Assembly (NCBI GenBank): GCA_023079485.1
Contig: CM041083.1
Coordinates: forward strand, 108,851,554 to 108,915,553
Reading direction: 5' to 3'
DNA from: Archilochus colubris
Taxonomy: Eukaryota > Chordata > Aves > Apodiformes > Trochilidae
DNA length: 64,000 nucleotides
The number at the start of each line of letters is the position of its first letter. Position 1 is the stretch's first letter. The notes beneath the pieces were generated by a model. It saw only the letters and a list, made by a program, of their open reading frames with translations, had not been told where the DNA came from and did not search any database. Made by a program: the position numbers and the translations under genes. Positions 46,292 to 59,192 of the stretch are shown one piece after another.

Positions 46292-49200
46292 GTGTGTAAA
46301 CCTATGTACACTATGATAAACAGTGAAAAAAAGAGTATGTGAAAAGTGGCTGACTTCTGTTCTCAAGATTTGTAGGCAGTGGAAGTGTTGGCCTCTCTGA
46401 AATTATTGGTACCTAGAAATGTCATTCAAGAGCTCAGCTGAGTGACTCTCCTGATCTCTCCTATTTAAAGATCAGATGTTCCATATTGTTGCAGTGCAGG
46501 TGGAGGTGGTAAATTTGTGTGTCACTGACTTCAGTGTCCTTTAGTCAGAAGGACAAAGGGACTTAGGATGGAAGTATTTCTAAACATGAGTCACCCAGAA
46601 GCAGTGAAGATTTTTTGTTCATGTTGTGCAGGATCTACTTTCTGATAGAAAACACATAGAAACCATAGATCCATCTCTATGAGAAGTAATTTTTTCCAAT
46701 TCTAATGGCTGTACTTTTCCAACACTAGGTGTTCCAATATTACTGGCGTTATTCTAGTGTTTACTGGATATTTGAAAAGTGTTAGTTTTTCTGATATATT
46801 GACATATTTCTTATATTACTGAAATTCAATGAGCTGGGCACCCAGCTTTAACAACAAAACCAAAAAATCCTTGGTTCCACCTCGATAGCCAAGTTAATCT
46901 AAGTCATGCAGTGAGCATGTTGTAAGACAAGAATTCCCCCTAGTACTCCCCACTGGTGTCAGGATGGGAGAAGAGAGAGCACTTAACTGACCCAGGATTT
47001 CAACTGATGAAGCTGGCATTTGGACAGCTCTTGAAGAACCAGGTTTGAAGAGCCAGGTATCATAAAATCAAGTTAGTTTGCTTCCTGTTACAGTGATTAG
47101 AGCTGGACTGGAAGATGCCTTCCACAGTTGCTTTCAGGGTTACTTGGCCCACAGACAAGACCAGTGTGATCCAAAGCCTGATGGTTGAGTTACTGGTTTG
47201 GCTCATAGGAAATTCAGTTTCAAATTCCTGCCTTGCCCAAAGCAGAGTTGACAATTTTTATTCCAAGCCTTTACTGTGTTTCAGTCTGGGTGACTTGAAT
47301 TTAGGACTCCACATGCCAAGCACAGTACCACAACCATCAGGGTACTGGGCATTGGTCTTGAAATGGAAAAGTTTCCATTAAAACCCTAGCACTGCTGACA
47401 AAACAACCTACTTAGATGTTGTGGTGTCCATTGTTGAAAGCAATTTCTTAGATGAAATTACTTTCTTGACAATAGAGCCACACTGGACCTGGTGCTACCT
47501 GAAATGCAAATGCACTTTCATCATGCCCTTTGCCCTAATGGAAGCTGTGAAGACTCAGTGAAGACTCATATGGGAAGAGCTCTTGGCCCCTGAGATCATC
47601 CATGGCTCAGGACAGTTTTGAAGAGAAGCAGCAAGCAGCTGCAAGTTGAGTGATGGTCTGTCCCTTGGTCCAGCACATTAGCACAGCCCTTCCTTTGCGC
47701 AAAGGAAGAGGTCACCTCACTTTTTATAGCTGTGCTGACTGGCCAGCCTGCTACAGGAGGCCTACAGAAGTGTCAGATAGATCACTCTGAAGCCAAGGTA
47801 TTTCGTGGTGAAATTCATTAGTATGAGTTTCTGGTCCTAAGAATAAATAATCTCTGGATAGATCCTGAAATCTTCCCTCAGTCTGTTTTTGTTCGGATTT
47901 TAGTGAGGCAAAACCAGTGTTGGAGCCAAGATAATTTTCTTCTCTCAGTGGAAAAAGGCAATGATGTCAGGATTTGGCCTGGTAAAATAATGATAATTCT
48001 CTGCATTTTACAAGCTGTGTTTATATGATGATTTCAATCTATTTAAAAGATGTTAATCGGGCTTCAGTACCTGTGTGTGAGCTGGATGGCAAGCAGACAT
48101 TTTTGCAAGCTAAGACAGAAGGAAGTTAAGGGCTGCATCTGTGGTCATGTTGTGTGCTGACAACTTTTCAGTCATTTTTGCCAATAGTTGTTCTATTGGC
48201 TTCATTTGACTCTCTTCAGTATTGAGGAACCAAGGAAGAAAACAAGTGGAGGTGTGTATATGTTTTAAATTTGTATACAAAATGGTGTCTCAGCACATCC
48301 ATGTACAGGCGGGTTTTAGAGAAAAATATAAAGATTCAAAAGGCCAATTTTAACTTTGCTAAAAGCAGCTAAATGATGCCCCTGCTCTACATTAAACTAT
48401 GCTGCGATCAAAGAGGGCAGATGCCAAGTACTTGTGGTTTTACAGCTTTCAAATAAATATTGCTCAACCTCATAAAAAAGAGCATGAGAACAGTGAGTGG
48501 ATTTTTCCTTTTTTGCTTGATTGCTTATTCATTTATTTCCAATATGCTCTACAGGTAAAGGGAGCATTTCTGCTGCTCTTTCTCAGGATGTCTGCAGACC
48601 ATTCAGCTGAGAATACAGCTTGACCTCAAATCCACTTCATTTAGGTTGGCACAGTTGATCACAAAATGTTTTATGGGCTGGCAGATAGAGTGCTCTGGCA
48701 GATCTGCCATGGAGCTGCAAAGTTCCATACCCAGCCGAAACTTTTAAATTCAGCACTGTCATTTTTAAATAACAGTGCAATTGCAAAACAAATTGGCAGG
48801 TACTTATGAACTGAATACTGCCCAGGGCTCTGTCTTTTCATTTTGCTGACCAGTGTGCCTGGTCTTCAATTTAAAAAAGCACCCCATAGTTAAAAAACAC
48901 AGCTGAAACCTTGTAATGCAGAGATAACCACATCGTTCATGGAGAGGGGGATGCTTGCTCTGACTTGTTGATCCTTACAAACTGACTGGCTTCATAGCTT
49001 TATTTAAAAATAAAAGAGCTCCGAAGTGTCCATCTATTACAGCAACCACCTGAGCATGAACATTCTTTGCAATGTTTAAGTGTTCTGCCCCGGGTCCTAT
49101 GTGAAGCTTCAACAAATTTTGGAATATTAAACTGGGAGGCTCCTGAGGGTCACTGTCTTGCACTGCTGTTGTCTTGAGCAACCACCTCATAAAATCTCTT

Positions 49201-52200
49201 TCTTGGACAGCAAATTGCAATAGGTAGGTGCAGGCCATCTCCTATGAATGAGCTGAAGCTGCTGAAGCTGCTCTGTGAAGCTTCATGGGGGTGTAAAAAT
49301 CCCTGCTGCTCTACATACACATGTGCATTGCTGTCTCCCTAAGCACAGTAGCAAGAGATGGAAGAGGATTTTTACTAAAAGTAGAGGCACTCAAGTTATC
49401 TCACAAGGCCCTGCAACACCATTTCATGAAGGCCTTAGGTTGTCAGTCTTCTATCAGTGTATGAGTTAATCAGCTTTTTTGCCCATAAGCCAAGGCGATA
49501 GAGAATGATATGATGCAAAAGCCAAAATTAAGTGCTGTATTTGGAATGTTGCCATGGGCTTTGATGACCCAATATAATGCAGGTTTCATAGGGTCTTCAG
49601 CTGATTGTCTAATAGGATTGACAGAACACAGGATGCACAAATGAAAAAAGCATCTATGAAGATATTACAGTTGCCATGAACCAGGACGATCCAGTTATGG
49701 ATCTACTAGAGGAAGGATGACCTCAAACCAGTGTAATTCTTCATCCATTAGCCCTGAATGACATTCACATACCTTTCAGTCACATGTGATCTGGTGTGGG
49801 CCTGACCTGTGTTTAATGAGCACTGTCTGCTCACACAATTTACTCTGCAATATGACCACAGAACAAAGGGTGCCTCCGTGAGCTCAGTCCATGAGCATCT
49901 TCCATCATGGGATTTGGTGAGTTACACCAACTGGGTGTGAGGTTGAGCTGCTGGGACAAGGAAAGTATATCTATATGTTATGGGTCTCCTCTTACCTATG
50001 AGCTCTCCAGGTCTTAGCACTCATTGTGGCCATAATAAATCCTGTTGTAGATGCTTTGAGGATGTTTTCTTTGACTACTTAGGTAATGCAGTCACTAACT
50101 TAAGAGAGATCTGCCTAGGATATTTGCCAACAACTGTACTTCCTAGTTAACACTACTAGTTAACTACTAGTTAACACTACAGTAAAAGTTATTGTAGTCT
50201 TTGGGCCACTGGCATTGTAAGTGAACTATTTCTGAACATTGTCTGGAAACTTGAGCCTGCCGCTCTACTCAATAAAGATTGGAGCATAAGGATATTTTTC
50301 CAAAAAGAGTTTCAAATAAAGCCCTGTGTTCTCTGATCCAGAGGCAAGAATAATGCAAAGAACTTCCCTGGTCTCTTCTGTATCTGCTAGGGGCTGCAAA
50401 TGATATTTGGAAAATGGTCTCATAGGCCCCTCCTTCTGATTCACTGTATATCTAAAAGCAGTGAAGACTCATTCAGAATATAGGGATCTTCAGAGTGTTT
50501 GAAAGTCCATAGTACTTACTGCCAATATCTACATTTATTCCTAAAATTATGTGGGATAAGATCTTCACCTTTGTTATTAAAAAAAAACCCTCCATTTTGT
50601 ATTCATCTTGAGTGAATATGTCTTCAAGACTACAGATTTTTCAGACAGGCTTTGTTCACTCTAAAAATTAATTGCATTTAAAATATAAGTTGAGACAGGC
50701 AGAATCATTAGTTCCTTCTCCAGAAAAATGGGCTCTGTAGCCCTGAGAAAATGAGCTCTACTTGAAAGGAGACAAATATCCACTCTTCTGACATAAAAAT
50801 CTCTGTGAATAGGAGATATAAAAGACAAAAAGATGCTAGTGGTCATCTTTCAGGCAAACAGAAGTGCTGGGAGAACATTTCTGCAAGAATTTTATGGCTA
50901 AGTGTGGAGGTTTTTGTCACCTGGTGCATACTTGTAATTTTGCCAGCACAGAAAGTTGTCTTTTTATTGTCTGGGTATACTTTTTCATTAATTCAGTTAT
51001 GTTGATCCTTGTAATCATGAAAGTTCACACAGTGTGTGACGAATCTAAGAGAAGTTAAAGAACCCATTGCTTTTTAAGGCAAAATCTTTTGTTTCATGGC
51101 TTTCTCAGAAATGTGAATTATCTAGCATTGGGTGAGCCTTTTGGTCAGTTGTCTCTGCACATTGACCAGTTCTGCTGATTTATGGCCACATGAGCTCTTT
51201 TAGAAATTTCTGGCAAAGAACCATAAAAGTTCTAAAACAATCTTTGAGGTTTTGACTCCCTCTCCTTCTCCTCTAGGGAAGTGAAGCTTGTATAAATGTG
51301 GTTATTCTGGGAAAGCCTATGGTTTTAATTTCTCTCCCAAAGGGGGTAGAGATGTCTTCCAAACCTAGTACTGAGAAAAAGAGCCAAAAGACTAGATACA
51401 ACTTGGGCAGCTGGTCCACATTTTTTCTCTCCAGAGCTTTTTGAAGGACAAAATATGAAGCCATGAGTATCTGAAACTCTGTCACCTGAACACTTTATTT
51501 CCTTCACAGGGATGTTTCTTGCAAATGAAATATTAGAAGCTAGAGAAATCCTTCCAAGTGCACCCACACTGAGTGGGTGGAAGAGGTAGGTGAAAATTAA
51601 ATGTATTATTTGGAAGCTTCTCTGGATGCTTCTTGTTTTCCTGGGGGGAAGAAGGACCTAAAACTGTTTGGTCCAGTTTTTTTGCCCTTTAGTTGCTTTA
51701 ATAAGATTTTTCAACCATTTCTGTCCAAGAGGTGTGCTAACATGTATTCAAGACCAGTTATGTTCTGATGGCAGGCTGGTACTTGCTGGCAGGTAGGGTA
51801 TAGAAACATTCTCTATCTCTCAGTTTTGGGCTCTTTTCACACTAGTCTGGTATTCTCAACAAACCCTTCTTGCGTCTCATGTGTCAGGCACACAATGGAC
51901 TTCTTGTTTTTATAAGTATCTCCCCTCAGAAGCCTGATACCAGGTGTACTAGTTGCTTTCCCCATCTGACACGGGATGAAGGTTTTCAGAAAGACCACCT
52001 TTTAGCCAGGTGATTCTCTTGTTCTGGCTTATCAGGCAATTAAACCATGGATTATCTCTAATTTGAAAACAGGAGCCAAAACATCCTTGTGGCTGCTCTC
52101 CTACAGTCTCAAGCTACCTCATATTGTGAAGGACTCTTTGTGATGCTCAGAGTATGGCACTAAGTAATGCACTGAAAAAGAGTGAGATTACTTGGGCTTT

Positions 52201-52801
52201 TGAGAGCATTTCTCAAAAAAGTTTGCCAAAAGTAATAATTTTGCCAATCTGGGGCTTTAGCCATAAGGCAGACACAGGGACTGTCCTGTAAACAAGGAAT
52301 CAGATTGCTCTAAGGGAATCTTACATATGGACTGGGAGTTTGGCTGCCAATGAAGAAGGTCAGAAACTTAAGAAATTTAACTAATACTTAGGTCTTAGCA
52401 AATTGCTGTTTTACTGAGGTTGACATGTTTAGCTGTAAATTGGGTCAGTGGTTCCCTCATGGCTCAGCCATGCAGAGGCAACCAAGGCACCAGGTAGATG
52501 GAGATACTGGCCTCATGTAGTCTTAATGCTGAAAACTGTACTGCCTGTGCACTGCAGGGTAAATGATCCTATTCTTAAAATCAAGGAACTGACCTTCTCA
52601 AGGACATGACTCATCTATTGCCAGGAAGGTGAAAGCCCAACTATTAATGAATTGCTTCATTGTATACAGGCTTCAGAGCCAGGTCTCTGCAATCAGCTCA
52701 GCTGAACATTTAGGACATCTTCCCATCACTTGATTCTAATCAGGGGTCTGCACCTGGTCCAGCTTTCTATTTGGGACAATATGTTAAAAATTCATTGTTG
52801 C
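46292..52801. other. Non-coding sequence, nothing firm
   Basis: No gene is recognised. CTAGTTAAC occurs three times at 50143-50175. Open frames are shorter than 90 codons and match nothing I know. Confidence 0.5.
50143..50180 (+). repeat. Short CTAGTTAAC repeat
   Basis: CTAGTTAACACTAC occurs twice (50143-50156 and 50167-50180) with a third CTAGTTAAC copy between them. The unit contains the self-complementary GTTAAC. Confidence 0.85.
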
Positions 52802-52820
52802 TTTTTTTTTTTTTTTTTTT
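52802..52820 (+). repeat. T19 homopolymer
   Basis: This is a pure run of nineteen T followed by AATTG. No adjoining element is recognised. Confidence 0.85.
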
Positions 52821-53435
52821 AATTGACTTTTTCTTCCCCTCTGAGTTAAATGAATGCTTTATAGGATGACAACTGAACAACATCAATGGGATGAATTGTG
52901 AGGGAGAGACACAGCCATGGCTCACATTCAGGAGAAAGCAGAAGAGTATCCAGCTGTATCCTTTTTTTCCTATTTTGATATCTTTGGCTGAGAGAGTGAC
53001 ATGTGATTCAAACCACCTACTTTCCAGGCTCTGGCTCCCTAGGTGGTCAAAGAAGAAACTGTGAACCTCAGACAGAACACCTGTAGCATGTCTTGTGCAT
53101 CTCTCCTCACTGACTGCACAGGGAGCAGGCATTTGGCAGCCCTGGGGACTAAGTGCTTTCATGTGTTTGTCCATTTCTTGATCTTAAGCTCTGTAGGATG
53201 GACCTGGCTCCATCTGATGCACCATAGGAGGCAATTTAAGTGCACCTTGCCATGAGCATGCTGTGTTTGTGTTTGCCTTGCCATCTCTGAATAGGACTAG
53301 AGGATGATGTGTATGCTTTACCTATAAGCAGTGGCAGGATAATCTCCACGTGGTCTGGGGGGACCACGTCTGGAGATGAATGTGTCTGAGGTAAATCCAG
53401 GCAGCACTTCAACTTTCTACACACAATATTAAGGG

Positions 53436-53520
53436 TTTTTATGTTGTTTTGGTTTTATCTCTCCTTGTTTGTTTGTTGTTTTGTTAGGGGTGTTTTGTTG
53501 GTTTGTTGGGGTTTTTTTAA
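53436..53520 (+). repeat. G/T-rich low-complexity tract
   Basis: TTTG and TTGG units dominate these 85 bases, which contain few A or C apart from one short patch (ATCTCTCC). Confidence 0.75.
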
Positions 53521-56500
53521 TTTTTCAAGTGGGAAAGGCATTGAGACACAAGGTGGTTAAAAAAGCACTTTGGAGGTGGTGCTCACACTTCACTCTTCAG
53601 CCTTTGGAAGTAATGAGGACTTAGATCTCGATTGTAAGCATTTCTGGGTACTTGCATATGAAGTGAGCAACAGAGAAAACTGCTATAACAGCCATGGGCA
53701 TGAAGGAAAACCATAGTCAAAGCAGCTTATCTGCTAGGGCTTGCCCAGCTTCTGGTTATCATCCATGTTGCATCTGGCTTTTCACAGTACATCTGTTTAG
53801 CATAAATAACTTTTATTTGTGTCCTATGGTACATCCAAACAATGAACAGAAGAAGAAAGAGAAACTGTAAATAAATTCTACAGTGTCAGTAAGAGCATTC
53901 ACATTAAGGGGAACTATTTTGAGTGAATGCCAGCTCTTAATAAATTGCTATTATTCTGCTGTTTTTACAACAAACACAAAGAAAAAAGAAGAAAAAAACC
54001 AGAAAAGGTTGAAAAATGGAAACACTGAATGTCAGTGCTCAATAACTCCTTTTAATAATAAGTACTTCTAGGCTGTTCTCCTAGCAAAGGAGCTGCCAAG
54101 ATTTTTCTTTTTTTATTCTTTTGGTGTCTATCTGAAAGCCAGTGGCATAAAAAAAGACCATGAGTCAGCTGGCTGAGCTCCCTTTCCTGAATGCTCCCTG
54201 GGGAGCTGTATTTCAACCCATATTACCAGCCCTGAGGCTGACCAGGCTTTCTGGCACTTTGGGGCTCACCTGCCTAGCCCAGGACTCCAAACCCTCAAGC
54301 TCAGCCCTCAGAAGAGCCCTAGACCTTAGAGTCCACTTTAGCAATAACTCTAATAGCCATCCAGATCACCCCCCTGAGCTAAAACTCATCCTTCCTTAAA
54401 CATTGTCTCCTGGCCATTCCTGGTTTAACTCCCTAGGACCATGTAGACCTTGCAAGGAAATTTTTAAATCCCTATATTAATGAGGACTCATGGCAAACCA
54501 GAGTTGTGGGCAGCAGACTGTACAGCTACAGTAGTCTTCACATAGAGTTTGTGTCACTAAGCATCATGGAGTCAGGGGCTCACACTTCAGGGCTCCCAGA
54601 AAATCCTCTTTGTTTCCCCTTATTAATTTTTTTTTTCAAAAAAATACTTTTAGTGATCAGGCTATTTTATTTGTGTCTATTTTGCAGTCCCCATGTGTTT
54701 CCCTCAGTTCATTCCTGTCTGGATTCTGGGAAGCTGCTCTCTTTGTCTGGCAGCTCCACACTTAGAAGAGCCCTTTGCTGATAAAAGCTCCTGGCACCAC
54801 CAGAGTGGGGTATACAATGTGTGTCTGTCATGCAAAGCTTACATTAGAAATATGGATGGGCCATCTGGTGTTGGAAAATCAAGTGTTAGACTGACTATGA
54901 CAGATGCTGACTGTAGGTCATGGCCTGGTGGGCAGGCAGGAGCAGGGGCACAGTGGAAATAACACCAGAGGATGGGGCTCTCAAGCCACAAGGATGCCAT
55001 CATTTGCCCTTTGAAGGTTTGCAAGCCTTGGGGACACATTAATCACAAAAAGTACCGTTTCCTTGTTGGAGAGGATTTCCTGTGGCATGCTCCTGCATGG
55101 TGGGGGAGATGACACATGGATGTGGGGAGATCAGGCACCTGCAGATGAGGAGAAGTTGAGCTGTATTCCTGTGACACAAGCCCTGGTATCTTGGGACCTT
55201 GTAGGGAAGGACCTTGCCATCCTCTCTCTTCCTGCTGGGGCATATGGAGTTGCACCAAGAAAGCCTGGGCTTTGTGCAGAAAAAGGAGTTTTGTCAACAG
55301 TATGAGGGCTTATCCTTCAGGAGAGTGAGGAAGCAAAGTCTCCTGGTCATATCTGCTGTACCCACCACAGTCTGCCAGCCAAGGAAGCAGCCCCAGGACC
55401 TCAACAAGTTCTTTTGCCTTTTTGTACACCCCAGAAGTGCTTTTATAATGAAATAAGGTCAGGGTCCAGTGAGCCAAAAGGAACTAGAGACATTGTATGT
55501 GCTCACATGCTTGCTTCATGGGGCAATTTTAACGAGTAATTGATTGCTAATTATATGTGCTGCTTTGTGGTGAAACATCATGGTACTCTGATATTGACCA
55601 AGAACTGAAAGTTTCTGTTGTGCTTAGTTTTTAAAAGTTTCTGGCCCACTGATCTGTATGGGGTATTTTGTGCCTGATTAATTTAATGTATTGTCTTGGG
55701 TGAGTGTTGATTTACTTGCTGAATTCAAGATCAATTTTAATGAAGCTCTTGGTGTGTGCTGGCTTAGGGACACAGGGTGCCATGTTATTGGTCTGTCTAG
55801 ATGGCTCACTGTTTTGTTAGACTTCAATAAGAAGAATCCTGGCATAGTGACAGCTTCCCACTTCCCTACAATTGAGTAGACAACAACAGATCTTAAACAG
55901 ACAACAAACTTTATTAAACTCACATGTACATAAACAAGTAGAAATGCTAGAGCAAGCTAGTCTGACCTACGGGCCAAGAGCAACAAAAAGTATATTTTTT
56001 TTAACTCCCAAACCAGGTGCAATCAAGGAAACAGCAACTACAGCTGAAGTTCCAGGCTGTAAATTAAAAGGGAAAATAAAATGCAGACATCATCAAGGAT
56101 ATTAATACCCATTTCATTCTCCACCACCACTGTTTCCCTCCACCCTTTCTCTTTTCCTGCATCTGGGGAGGACAATGCAGTCATAAAAGTCTTCCTGGGA
56201 GAAGGATGTGGCAAGGGCTCAGAGTGCTAGGAAATGCCTCATGGGGCTGCATGTAACCAGGGTGTAGGGCTGGGAAGCTGCTGGACTTCCAGTGTGCCAC
56301 CAGCCATGGCTTTTCAAGGTGCTGGGGCCACCCCAGCTACTAAGAGTCTGCTGTGGAGGTGCTCAGATGCAGAGAGCCTTAAGTAGCATTGCAACCATGA
56401 CTACCTGTATTGATGCAGCTGAAACTCTGGTATTTGTGGTTTTCCTCTTCAGCAGGATATGGCTGTGCCCCCTGGATCTGCGGTTGCATGTTTGGAAGCA

Positions 56501-58444
56501 CATCCTGCTTGGACAGAGCAGAAGTTAACTAGGACTTTTGGAGCTGGTGGTGGTGATGCTGGGAGCAAACCAAGGGGAATATTTACTTTCCATTTCCAAG
56601 CAGGAAACTATAAGCAGCTCCAGCTTGCAGGGAGTATGGTGTAGGAGGATGTGCAGAGACGCAGGAACAGGGAGATGCAGGAATGCTGTCGAAGGACTTT
56701 TCCATCCTTGAAATATATGGTCATGGTTAGGTCCTCTTAGCAGTGAGGTAAAGCATGGATGCATGCCTGGGACTAGAGAAAACCTGTGAGCTGCTCTTAC
56801 CTTGGGAAATGGCTTTTGGCCCTTCCAGGGTAGACAAGTGGGTGGTGCTGGCTGGAATGTGAGCATCAGTTCTTTCTCATTCTTTAGAGAACACACACAC
56901 TAACTTGTCATGCTCTTTTTAATTTGATTTTGTATGACAAACAAGCCCAACTGTTTAATGTCCTGTGCACAAGAAGGAGAAAGCAATTATTATGATATTT
57001 GAGGGGGAAAAGCCATTTGCTTTGCTTCTGCAAGCAAAACATGAATTGGCACTTACAGGGTCCAAAGGACCACAGAATTTTCTACAGTATCAGGTTCCAG
57101 AATGCTTATGTTTCTTTTCCAGAGAGATTTAATAGCAGGATGAGACAAAAGAATACACAGCAGGCCTGAAAGGTCCTTCCTTTCCTGAGAAGTCCCCATC
57201 AAGCCAATGGGTAAATGTCTGCAGAAGAGGACCACACTGAAGTTCTGTTAGTAGGTGAACAGCAGTGCTTGCCAAAGAAGGCACCCAATTCAATCTGTTT
57301 TCAATGATTTAAAAATGAGCTGGAAAATGTGAATCCAGGCAGTAACTTGGCATTTAAATTATACACTTGAGATGACTGAGCCTTTTTTTTTTATAAATAC
57401 AATCAAAAAAATATAATCCTGAGGGATGGGAAAGGAGTTAGGGCATGGAGATGACATGAAAACAGAGTCCTTTCACATGCTGCTTGACATTTCAGTAATT
57501 CTGCAAGCAGCATTTTGGACTTCTTTTAAATTTAGAGTTTTCTTAGCCAAGTTTGCAGCATGAGAGGACTGAAGTTTAATCTTTTCAACACACGTGGTAT
57601 AGAGATGGCACTTTCCTGTATGTTTGTGCTGCTACCAGTGTACATGTATGCTCACCTGGCTTCAAGCCTAGAAGACACCAGCATTAAAAATGTTGCAGAT
57701 AAAGCAGTAATTAAGAAGTCTAGCTATGTCATGGACTCAGGTGATCTTGAATGAAAGGGATATATATAGATATAAAATTAAAGCGTAATTTACATATTGG
57801 GCATTTTAAAAGTATAGGATACATACATAGCATATATAATAATAAAAAAGAGGGCATTTAAGAGTGTTTCTAGTAATAGATTAGCAAAAAATTGGTGCAA
57901 ATTTTCTTCTTAATCAACAGTGCTAGGAAATAACGATTAATATAATGAATATGCATTAAGAGTGGAAAGCTGGTTTAGGCATCAGGGTATTAACCTGGGC
58001 CTCAGAAGCTCCCTCTTCATTTCCTTCACTGTTAGGCTCTTATTGACTGACTGCTGAGTCAGTTCAGTATTTGGGTATCTGACTGTTGTTAGAACCAATA
58101 GCTGGTAATGTTTGAAGATGCTGCCAGGGAGTGCAGTGAATATTCAAGTGGTTCTCCAAAACTGTGGCTGAGGTAACTATGGAGCATTTAGACCAGAGGT
58201 GTTGATATTCCTGATCTTCAAGCAACCAAATCTATGCATTCAGCATTGGTGACAAAAAAAACCCACCTCATCACCACTCCCTCTCCCAGCTACCTCTCCA
58301 CCAACATCTGATAGGTACAGCAGTATGCTGTGCATCTCTCCTCTGTTGCAGCTGGGGCCATCTCCACTCCCAAGCCCAAGCCAAAGTTCCTCAAGAGGAG
58401 TCTTGGTTTCACTGTTCTTAAAGGGCTGCTACACATCTGTTTGG

Positions 58445-58463
58445 ATTATTTATTTATTTATTT
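58445..58463 (+). repeat. (TTTA)n microsatellite
   Basis: About four to five TTTA units occur in a row. The array is short. Confidence 0.8.
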
Positions 58464-59177
58464 GTAATTCAAGTTCCCCCTGGGTATGGTCCTTCTCTTT
58501 TCCCACCTGAAAATGGTGACTTGGCAGGTTCTAAGTTTTCTTGAGATCTTCCAGCTGCCTTGACAACCAGAAAATGATACTTCATTTTGACTGCGTGGTC
58601 ATGGGATAGAGCAGCACAAAAGCTCCCTGTATTATGGGTTGAAGTCACATCTATGTTTTGTTTTTCCTTCTGCACTGACAGCACTGAAGCTTTGTAGTGT
58701 ATGTCCACCACTTTAGCATGCAATTGTATGGATCTAGTGCTTATGTCCTGCATGCAAGTTCAGCACTCACTGTTGTCAGGCACAAAGTGGGTGTTAAGTC
58801 TTACTTAAAGCCATTCCATGATTCTAAGTCATCTCCAGAGTTGATAGCACCAGTATTGGTCAGTGGACCATGTTCTCATGGGACCACATTCAAAGCACAG
58901 ATGATGAAAAACATGTACGGTGGCAGGGCAGATGTCCTACTCATGTCCTGCTGAGCTACGAGGGCCCAGGCACTCAGCTCAGTTCCTCTCAGGCTCAGTT
59001 CATTTGCTTTGAAGGCCATCTTTCAGAGCCATCTAATTGTCCCCAGGCTCCCTGCAAGGATTTTGTATGCCTAGGCAGTGGGGCCACAGCAGGAGGGAGC
59101 CCACAGGCTGTCAGGGCTTCTCAGGGCTTGATGTGACCACAGAGAGTGGCAGAATGCCAAAGTTTTGCCATATGAGC

Positions 59178-59192
59178 AACACACACACACAC
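59178..59192 (+). repeat. (AC)n microsatellite
   Basis: About seven AC units occur in a row. The array is short. Confidence 0.8.

Noticed and set aside
46309..46311. ATG as the start of the CR1 RT frame
   Set aside because: It lies in flanking DNA upstream of the CR1 truncation point, so the frame is a chance read-in and not a native start.
48975..49238. 87-codon minus-strand frame with protein-like composition (contains HAQVVAVIDGHFGALLF)
   Set aside because: It looked like a possible relic of a transposon or processed gene, but I cannot match it to any family, and frames of this length are expected by chance in 64 kb.
54160..54800. Possible solo LTR, suggested by two related GAAGAGCCCT words and a GATAAAAGCTCC TATA-like site
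   Set aside because: No TG...CA ends, target-site duplication, primer-binding site or internal retroviral sequence could be found.
58795..58830. Possible CR1 tail (CATTCCATGATTCTAAG)
   Set aside because: Only one octamer-like word is present, and no CR1 3' untranslated sequence precedes it.
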